Below, in pieces: positions 58,585 to 64,000 of a DNA stretch of 64,000 nt (the first letter of the stretch is position 1; the number at the start of each line of letters is the position of its first letter). The stretch lies in assembly GCF_038002345.1 (NCBI RefSeq), contig NZ_JBBOCJ010000001.1, positions 3,038,001-3,102,000 of the forward strand. Reading direction: 5' to 3'. The translations under genes and the position numbers were made by a program. Source of the stretch: Paenibacillus sp. FSL M7-0420. Lineage in GTDB: Bacteria > Bacillota > Bacilli > Paenibacillales > Paenibacillaceae. The notes beneath the pieces are model-generated. The model was not told the origin of the DNA. It saw only the letters and a program-made list of their open reading frames with translations, and made no database searches.

Positions 58585-59553
58585 ATGAAACTTGGAGTAT
58601 TTATGGTGTTGTTCGGCGGCCGCAAGCTGGAGGATGCACTGGATTATGTGGTCTCCAAAGGACTGAAGGCCGTTGAGATCGGTACCGGAGGGTATCCGGG
58701 GAACAGCCATTGCAATCCCAAGGAGCTGCTGGAGAATGAAACGGCCCTTCAGGAATTCAAGCAGCAAATCGAATCCCGCGGCTTGATCATCAGCGCGCTA
58801 AGCTGCCACGGCAACCCGCTGCATCCGCAGAAGGAGCTGGCAGACAAGGATCACGAAGTATTTGTAGACACCGTGAAGCTTGCACAGAAGCTGGGCGTTA
58901 AGGTTGTGAATACCTTCTCCGGCTGTCCGGGCGATCATGAAGGCGCGAAATATCCGAACTGGCCGGTTGCCCCATGGCCGAATGATTACCAGGAGATTCT
59001 GGCCTGGCAGTGGGAGAACAAGGTCATTCCTTATTGGACAGAGCAGGCGGCCTTCGCCACTGCACACGATGTGAAGATTGGTCTTGAGCTGCACGGAGGC
59101 TTCTCGGTACACACTCCGGCTACCCTGCTGAGATTAAGAGAAGCAGCCGGAGAGGCCATCGGGGCGAACCTTGACCCGAGCCATATGTGGTGGCAGGGAA
59201 TCGATCCGGTACAGGCCATTCATATTCTCGGCCGTGAAGGTGCGATCCATCACTTCCACGCGAAGGATACCGTTATTGATCCGGTGAACGTCAACAAGCA
59301 TGGCCTGACGGACATGCAGTCCTATACGAATATGCTGGACCGCGCCTGGCAGTTCCGTTCCGTAGGCTACGGACACGATGTTAAGGTCTGGGCAGACATG
59401 ATGAGCGCACTGCGTCTGGTAGGCTACGACTTTGTAGTCAGCATCGAGCATGAAGACGGCCTGATGTCCATTGAAGAGGGCTTCTCCAAAGCGGTAGACA
59501 ATCTCAAGCAGGTGCTGATCGAAGAGCCGCTGTCTGAGATGTGGTGGGTCTAA
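58585..59553 (+). CDS. Sugar phosphate isomerase/epimerase 2
   Basis: The 322-residue barrel protein has MKLGVFMVLFGGRKLEDALDYVVSKGLKAVEIG, NLDPSHMWWQGIDP, IHHFHAKDT and SIEHEDGL with the metal-binding Glu, Asp and His positions expected for the family. It is longer than the first isomerase and not a duplicate of it. AGAGAGGTGGAA precedes the start. The kinase-like gene follows after three bases. Confidence 0.92.
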   Translation: MKLGVFMVLFGGRKLEDALDYVVSKGLKAVEIGTGGYPGNSHCNPKELLENETALQEFKQQIESRGLIISALSCHGNPLHPQKELADKDHEVFVDTVKLAQKLGVKVVNTFSGCPGDHEGAKYPNWPVAPWPNDYQEILAWQWENKVIPYWTEQAAFATAHDVKIGLELHGGFSVHTPATLLRLREAAGEAIGANLDPSHMWWQGIDPVQAIHILGREGAIHHFHAKDTVIDPVNVNKHGLTDMQSYTNMLDRAWQFRSVGYGHDVKVWADMMSALRLVGYDFVVSIEHEDGLMSIEEGFSKAVDNLKQVLIEEPLSEMWWV

Positions 59554-59556
59554 CCG

Positions 59557-60528
59557 GTGGAGAGCTTCACTAAAGTCCAATTGAACGACTGGCAGCTCAG
59601 TCTCCTGACTGCCGCTGCCTTTGGTACAGATGTGCAGATCGCCGGCAGCAGGGAGCTGACCGCCGGATTCTTCAATACGGCTTATGACCTGGAGCTTAGC
59701 GACGGCCGCTCCGTCATTCTTAAGGTGGCTCCGGACCCGGAGACAGAGACTCTTAGCTACGAGAAGGATATTATGCGTGCTGAGGTGGAGGCTCTCCGGC
59801 TGGTACGTGCTGCAGGCGGTGTGCCTGTGCCTGAAGTGTACAGCTATGACGATAGTCTGCAGTTGGTTCCGTGTCCGTATTTTTTCATGGAGAAGATTGA
59901 AGGGCAGCCGTATAACGAGGTGAAGGAGAGTCTCACCGAGGAACAGCGGTATTCCATTGAATACGAGCTGGGTCAGTATCAGCGCAGAATCAATGCGATA
60001 GAAGGGACAGCCTTCGAGCTGTTCGGCAAAGAGTCTGACGGGAGTGGACGGTCCTGGAGAGAGACCTTCCGGTCTATGCTGCTGAATCTGCTTCAGGATG
60101 CGGTCAGACTGGAGGCACGGCTACCGGCTAGTCAGCAGGAAATAGAGCAGGTGCTGGAGCTGTATCTGCCGGCCCTGGATGAAGTAACACAGCCCCGGCT
60201 GGTGCACTGGGATCTGTGGGGCGGCAACCTTTTTGTACAGGATGGGGTAATCGTATCGATTATTGACTGGGAGCGGGCGATGTGGGGCGATGTGCTGCTG
60301 GAGTATTATTTCCGGCATTTCGAGAGCTCGGCAGCGTTCTATGAAGGGTATGGGTCGGCTTTTACCAGCCGGAATGAACTGCTGCGGAAGCAGCTATATG
60401 ACCTGTATCTTGACCTTATCATGCTTATAGAATGTTATTCGCGCCAGTACAAGGATGAGAATCATGTGAACTGGGCGCATGACAATCTTGCTGAATCCTG
60501 GACACGGTTCACAGCGTTGGTACTATAG
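59557..60528 (+). CDS. APH-fold phosphotransferase (probable small-molecule kinase)
   Basis: The 323-residue protein has the aminoglycoside-phosphotransferase fold: RSVILKVAPDPETETLSYEKDIMRAEVEAL with the ATP-binding Lys, PYFFMEKIEGQPY hinge, and the catalytic HWDLWGGNLFVQDGVIVSIIDWERAMWGD (H-x-D...N and D-x-E). In this sugar operon it is more likely a sugar or amino-sugar kinase than a drug-resistance enzyme. GTG 59557 starts three bases after the previous stop. Confidence 0.85.
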   Translation: MESFTKVQLNDWQLSLLTAAAFGTDVQIAGSRELTAGFFNTAYDLELSDGRSVILKVAPDPETETLSYEKDIMRAEVEALRLVRAAGGVPVPEVYSYDDSLQLVPCPYFFMEKIEGQPYNEVKESLTEEQRYSIEYELGQYQRRINAIEGTAFELFGKESDGSGRSWRETFRSMLLNLLQDAVRLEARLPASQQEIEQVLELYLPALDEVTQPRLVHWDLWGGNLFVQDGVIVSIIDWERAMWGDVLLEYYFRHFESSAAFYEGYGSAFTSRNELLRKQLYDLYLDLIMLIECYSRQYKDENHVNWAHDNLAESWTRFTALVL

Positions 60529-60538
60529 CATACTTATG

Positions 60539-60567
60539 AGGCCGGGTCTCTTACTGAGATCCGGCCT
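60539..60567. terminator. Hairpin after catabolic operon
   Basis: AGGCCGGGTCTC and GAGATCCGGCCT form a 12-bp stem with one wobble and a five-base loop; there is no T-run. It lies between convergent genes. Confidence 0.6.
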
Positions 60568-60577
60568 TAAGCCCTGT

Positions 60578-61774
60578 TTATCCTTCGTAACTGTTGCGGA
60601 TGGCAACAGCCGGGTTGATATCAGCTTCATAGTCAACGCCGCCGGATTCGAAGCCGAACAGCTGGAAGAACTCGCGTCTGTAAGCGGCCAGATCGGAATA
60701 TTCGTAGACGTTCTCCGTGCTTAGCATAGGCCAGATCCGTTCCACTTCCGTCTGCACAGCGTGGCTCATCTCATGGTCATCTATCCGTATGCGCCCTTGT
60801 GCATCTACAGGAGTCCCTTCAGGGTTGTACAGGAAATCGGTATACAGCCGGTAAGCTTGCTCAATACAGCCTTCGTGCACTCCCTGTTCCTTCATGACCT
60901 TGTAGAGGACTGAAATGTATAGCGGGACTACAGGAATCGCCGAGCTGGACTGGGTCACCAGACCCTTACTGACTGCAACATAGGCGCGGCCGCCAGTTCG
61001 AGATAATTCTGCATTCAGCTGTAAGGCTGTAGCTTCCAGATGGTCTTTAGCCCGGCCGATGGTGCCGTCGCGGTAGACAGCCTGTGTTAGCTCTGGACCT
61101 ACATAGGAGAAGGCAAGTGTAACCGCATCCGCCGCCAGAACGCCGGAATCCCGGAGCGCTTCAATCCATAGCTGCCAGTCCTCTCCGCCCATCACATGAA
61201 CGGTAGCATCGATTTCAGCTTCGGTGGCCGGTTCAATCTGTACGGTGCTTAGTTCTCCGGTATGGAAATTGACGGTTGTATTGGTATAAGGGCTGCCGAT
61301 GGGCTTCAACACAGATTGATGAACTTCTCCGGTCTGCGGGTCTGTTCTGCGCGCCGAGGCTACGCTGTAGATGACAAGATCAACCTGTCCAAGCTCGCGG
61401 CGGATCAACGCTATAGTCCGTTCTTTGGTCTCAGCGCTAAAAGCGTCCCCGCACACGCTATAGGAGTGCAGACCCGCTGTGTAGGCCATCTCCTCAAACG
61501 CTGCGGAATTATACCAGCCTGCGGAAGCAGTCCGGGTCTCGCTGGCTGTACTCGGCCTATAGACACCTACAGTGGCTGCTCCGGCACCAAAGGCTGCTGC
61601 AATTCTAGCTCCAAGCCCATAACCGGTTGAAGCGCCGATAACGAGCACATTGCGGGGACCGGCAAACCTTCCTTGATTCTTTACATAAGATACTTGCTCT
61701 TGTACCTGGTGTGCACAGCCTGCCGGGTGGGCAGTAGTGCAGATGAACCCGCGGGTTCTTGGTTTTATGATCAT
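60578..61774 (-). CDS. fabV: Trans-2-enoyl-CoA/ACP reductase FabV
   Basis: From ATG 61774 the 398-residue protein begins MIIKPRTRGFICTTAHPAGC, the standard FabV start, and has ASTGYGLGARIAAAFGAGAATVGV for NADH binding. The active-site Y-x8-K is in AVYRDGTIGRAKDHLE. VLYKVMKEQGVHEGC is another family motif. It reduces the enoyl intermediate in fatty-acid elongation and confers tolerance to triclosan. In-frame codons upstream are not conserved. It is transcribed alone, on the minus strand, divergent from oppD. Confidence 0.93.
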   Translation of the reverse strand: MIIKPRTRGFICTTAHPAGCAHQVQEQVSYVKNQGRFAGPRNVLVIGASTGYGLGARIAAAFGAGAATVGVYRPSTASETRTASAGWYNSAAFEEMAYTAGLHSYSVCGDAFSAETKERTIALIRRELGQVDLVIYSVASARRTDPQTGEVHQSVLKPIGSPYTNTTVNFHTGELSTVQIEPATEAEIDATVHVMGGEDWQLWIEALRDSGVLAADAVTLAFSYVGPELTQAVYRDGTIGRAKDHLEATALQLNAELSRTGGRAYVAVSKGLVTQSSSAIPVVPLYISVLYKVMKEQGVHEGCIEQAYRLYTDFLYNPEGTPVDAQGRIRIDDHEMSHAVQTEVERIWPMLSTENVYEYSDLAAYRREFFQLFGFESGGVDYEADINPAVAIRNSYEG

Positions 61775-61985
61775 TTGAGTAGTTACCTCGCTCTCATCAG
61801 TGGTTGCAGGGATTGCAGAAATAAACATACCAGATGACGACATTCTTTGGCAAAGAGAGGGATGTGGGAATGATGCGCGTAACTGCCGGGAATTTTGCTA
61901 TGGATGTGCTCTTCGTGTATTCTCATAGTAGGGGGAAGCTTGGCCCCGAATCATGATTGTTGACGGTGGCGTTTTCAGAAAAATC

Positions 61986-62015
61986 TTGACGTAAGCCCCC
62001 TAAGATAGATAAAAT
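61986..62015 (+). promoter_or_regulatory. Promoter of OppD-type gene
   Basis: TTGACG (61986-61991) and TAAAAT (62010-62015) are separated by 18 bases, about 70 bases before the start codon. Confidence 0.5.
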
Positions 62016-62086
62016 AATAGTATTGCGTGTTTTTTCGATATTAAGAATAAAGATCATACTTGAAAAGAAACAGAGAGGGTGACAGG

Positions 62087-63157
62087 ATGGAGCGCCTTTT
62101 AGAGGTAAAAGACCTGGCTATATCATTCAGAACACGCGGAGGAGAAGTTCAAGCAATCCGTGGTGTCAGCTTTCATGTAAATAAAGGGGAGACACTGGCG
62201 ATTGTTGGCGAATCCGGTTCCGGTAAGAGCGTAACCTCGCAAGCCGTCATGAAGCTGGTTCCTCAGCCTGCGGGCGAATATAAGCGTGGACAGATTCTGT
62301 TCGATGGACAAGATCTGATCGGCAAGAGTGAGAAGCAGATGCAAAAAATCCGCGGCAAAGAAATCGGGATGATCTTCCAAGATCCGATGACTTCACTCAA
62401 CCCGATGATGAAGGTTGGCCGGCAGATTACGGAAGTGCTGTTCAAGCATGAGAATATCACGAAGGAAGCTGCTTACAAACGTGGTGTTGAATTGCTCAAT
62501 CTGGTAGGTATTCCGTCACCGGAGCGCCGTTTCCAGCAGTATCCGCATGAATTCAGCGGCGGGATGCGCCAACGTGTTGTAATCGCTATGGCACTGGCTG
62601 CTAACCCTAAGCTCCTGATTGCCGATGAGCCGACAACCGCTCTTGACGTAACGATTCAGGCACAGATCCTTGATCTGATGAAGGACCTGCAAAAGAAGAT
62701 TGATACTGCGATCATTTTCATCACCCATGACCTTGGGGTTGTGGCAAGAATGGCTGACCGTGTAGCTGTAATGTATGCCGGACAGATCGTTGAAATGGGT
62801 ACCGCAGAAGAGATCTTCTACGATCCAAGACATCCGTACACTTGGGGCCTGCTGGCTTCCATGCCAAGTCTGGAGAGCAAAGGCTCGATGCTTACAGCGA
62901 TCCCGGGCACACCTCCTGACTTGATCAAGCCGCCTAAGGGGGATGCTTTCGCCCTGCGCAGCACGTATGCAATGGCGATTGACATGGAGAAGGAACCGCC
63001 AATGTACAAGGTATCGGACTCCCATCTTGTGAAGTCCTGGCTGATGCATCCGATGGCACCAGCGGTAGAGCCGCCGGATGTCGTGAAGAAGCAGCGCCGC
63101 GTGTTGAGCAATGCCTATCCAGAGCCGGTACTTGTCGGCAACAGCAGCGAATACTAA
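62087..63157 (+). CDS. OppD-type oligopeptide ABC ATPase
   Basis: The 356-residue protein has Walker [15 protein letters not shown]-loop [18 protein letters not shown], signature [16 protein letters not shown], Walker [15 protein letters not shown] and H-loop [15 protein letters not shown]. The C-terminal oligopeptide-transporter region is [35 protein letters not shown]. It lacks OppF, permease and binding-protein neighbours in this window, which is unusual. It may serve a distant opp system. ATG 62087 follows GAGAGGGTGACAGG. A terminator follows at 63173. Confidence 0.92.
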   Translation: MERLLEVKDLAISFRTRGGEVQAIRGVSFHVNKGETLAIVGESGSGKSVTSQAVMKLVPQPAGEYKRGQILFDGQDLIGKSEKQMQKIRGKEIGMIFQDPMTSLNPMMKVGRQITEVLFKHENITKEAAYKRGVELLNLVGIPSPERRFQQYPHEFSGGMRQRVVIAMALAANPKLLIADEPTTALDVTIQAQILDLMKDLQKKIDTAIIFITHDLGVVARMADRVAVMYAGQIVEMGTAEEIFYDPRHPYTWGLLASMPSLESKGSMLTAIPGTPPDLIKPPKGDAFALRSTYAMAIDMEKEPPMYKVSDSHLVKSWLMHPMAPAVEPPDVVKKQRRVLSNAYPEPVLVGNSSEY

Positions 63158-63172
63158 GTTTGATTAGATCAG

Positions 63173-63202
63173 CGTCAGGCCATAATCGGCCTGGCGTTTT
63201 TT
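63173..63202 (+). terminator. Terminator after OppD-type gene
   Basis: CGTCAGGCC (63173-63181) and GGCCTGGCG (63188-63196) form a nine-bp stem with one wobble, followed by six T residues. Confidence 0.8.
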
Positions 63203-63215
63203 GTTTTATGGGGTG

Positions 63216-63236
63216 TTATGTTTCATATAAACATAA
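63216..63236 (+). promoter_or_regulatory. Operator-like dyad upstream of GH43 gene
   Basis: TTATGTTT-CATAT-AAACATAA is a perfect eight-bp inverted repeat in AT-rich DNA, 90 bases before the GH43 start. It is a plausible regulator site; no cognate regulator is visible in the window. Confidence 0.45.
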
Positions 63237-63325
63237 AACAAAACTAACTAATATAAATAAAAGTATTGACTTAATCTCATTTGCGCAGCAAAATGTAAGG
63301 GTATACATAGGGAGGTTATGATGAG

Positions 63326-64000
63326 ATGAGAAAAAGATCCTTAACGGCGTTGATATCCTTATCCCTGCTGTCGGCATGCGGTGGAGGGAATCCGGAAGGA
63401 CCGCCGAAGTTCGGGAATGTATCTGTACACGATCCCTCTGTGATTAAGGTGGAGGATACGTATTACGTGTTCGGTTCGCATCTGGCCTCGGCCAAATCCA
63501 AGGATCTGATGGCGTGGACGCAGATTTCTTCCGGTGTGACGGACGATAATGTGCTGATACCGAATGTAACGGAGGAGCTTAACGAGACGCTTAGTTGGGC
63601 CCAGTCGGATACGCTGTGGGCACCGGATGTCATTCAGCTGGCAGACGGCAAGTTCTACATGTATTACGATGCCTGTAAGGGAGATTCCCCGCTGTCTGCG
63701 CTAGGTATTGCCGTAGCCGATAAGATTGAAGGTCCGTACAAGAATAAAGGCATTATTCTGAAGTCGGGGATGTCCGGCATCGGGGATGACGGAGAGGTCT
63801 ATGATGCTACACAAAAGCCGAATGTAGTGGACCCGGATGTGTTTTGGGATAAAGACGGCAAGCTGTGGATGGTCTACGGCTCCTACTCGGGCGGCATCTT
63901 CATCCTGGAGCTGGACCCGGCTACGGGCTTCCCGCTGGAGGGTCAGGGTTACGGCAAGAAGCTGCTCGGAGGGAATCATGCGCGGATTGAAGGGCCGTAT
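63326..64000 (+). CDS. GH43-family glycosidase lipoprotein (partial)
   Basis: The first 225 residues are visible; the gene runs off the window. A lipoprotein signal ends SLLSAC. The catalytic domain has VSVHDPSVIKVEDTYYVFGS (general base Asp), TLWAPDVIQLADGKFYMYY, NVVDPDVFWDKDGKLWMVYG (the pKa-modulating Asp) and NHARIEGPY (general acid Glu). This is the GH43 five-bladed propeller, most like endo-arabinanases or related arabinan-active enzymes. It acts outside the cell on plant polysaccharide. GGAGG lies ten bases before ATG 63326. Confidence 0.88.
   Translation, partial: MRKRSLTALISLSLLSACGGGNPEGPPKFGNVSVHDPSVIKVEDTYYVFGSHLASAKSKDLMAWTQISSGVTDDNVLIPNVTEELNETLSWAQSDTLWAPDVIQLADGKFYMYYDACKGDSPLSALGIAVADKIEGPYKNKGIILKSGMSGIGDDGEVYDATQKPNVVDPDVFWDKDGKLWMVYGSYSGGIFILELDPATGFPLEGQGYGKKLLGGNHARIEGPY

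Noticed and set aside
59557..60528. Aminoglycoside resistance gene
   Set aside because: The APH fold alone does not mean resistance; the gene is embedded in a sugar catabolic operon.
1..64000. tRNA, rRNA, IS element, prophage or integrated element
   Set aside because: No cloverleaf with CCA-type end, transposase, integrase or phage structural motif was recognised on either strand.

Overview
The window looks like chromosomal DNA of a Firmicute, most likely Paenibacillus or a close relative. The evidence is moderate-to-high GC, AGGAGG-type ribosome binding sites with frequent TTG/GTG starts, YesM/YesN-type sugar signalling, a DesK/DesR desaturase system, a TPP-riboswitch thiamine operon, Fur, and many lipoproteins. 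No tRNA, rRNA, IS element, prophage or CRISPR array was seen. The left edge cuts rpiA and the right edge cuts a GH43 glycosidase gene.

Layout. 1-7.1 kb: rpiA end, VanZ-like protein, a GNAT enzyme, a MarR regulator with a giant MMPL exporter, and an ECF sigma/DUF4179 anti-sigma pair. 7.2-12.6 kb: TPR protein, aldo/keto reductase, a two-gene unit of an Hsp33-like protein lacking the zinc domain plus a MerR regulator behind a textbook MerR-type promoter, small proteins and an HNH protein. 12.7-20.9 kb: sugar ABC importer (binding protein and two permeases) followed by a YesM kinase, a second membrane-anchored binding protein and a YesN regulator. 21.4-25.8 kb: MFS exporter, then des-desK-desR, which adjusts membrane fluidity. 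26.1-34.3 kb: a tight five-gene block encoding SWIM, HEAT-like, MoxR-type AAA+, DUF5682 and vWA/CoxE-like proteins, with no assigned function. 34.4-40.4 kb: aspartate-semialdehyde dehydrogenase, a tiny basic protein, RluF-like pseudouridine synthase, a lipoprotein, an ABC exporter and a GNAT enzyme that ends in a four-copy 51-bp tandem repeat. 40.7-45.9 kb: thiamine salvage operon thiZ-X-Y-M-D-E under a TPP riboswitch. 46-50.9 kb: TetR/DHA2 exporter pair with two operators and a cystine-type ABC importer. 51-55.3 kb: SLH protein, unknown protein, Fur, AIM24-family protein, a 71-residue protein and an AraC regulator. 55.5-60.5 kb: a catabolic operon with two sugar isomerase/epimerases, two Gfo/Idh/MocA dehydrogenases and an APH-fold kinase. 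60.6-64 kb: FabV enoyl reductase, a lone OppD-type ATPase and GH43.

The strongest candidates for undescribed biology are the SWIM-HEAT-MoxR-DUF5682-vWA block, the Hsp33-like/MerR unit, and a roughly 100-bp structured intergenic repeat present in three copies (9.6, 16.1 and 37.8 kb), with a possible fragment at 25.8 kb that lies next to mutually exclusive hairpins. All functional calls rest on reading motifs by eye; no database search was run.
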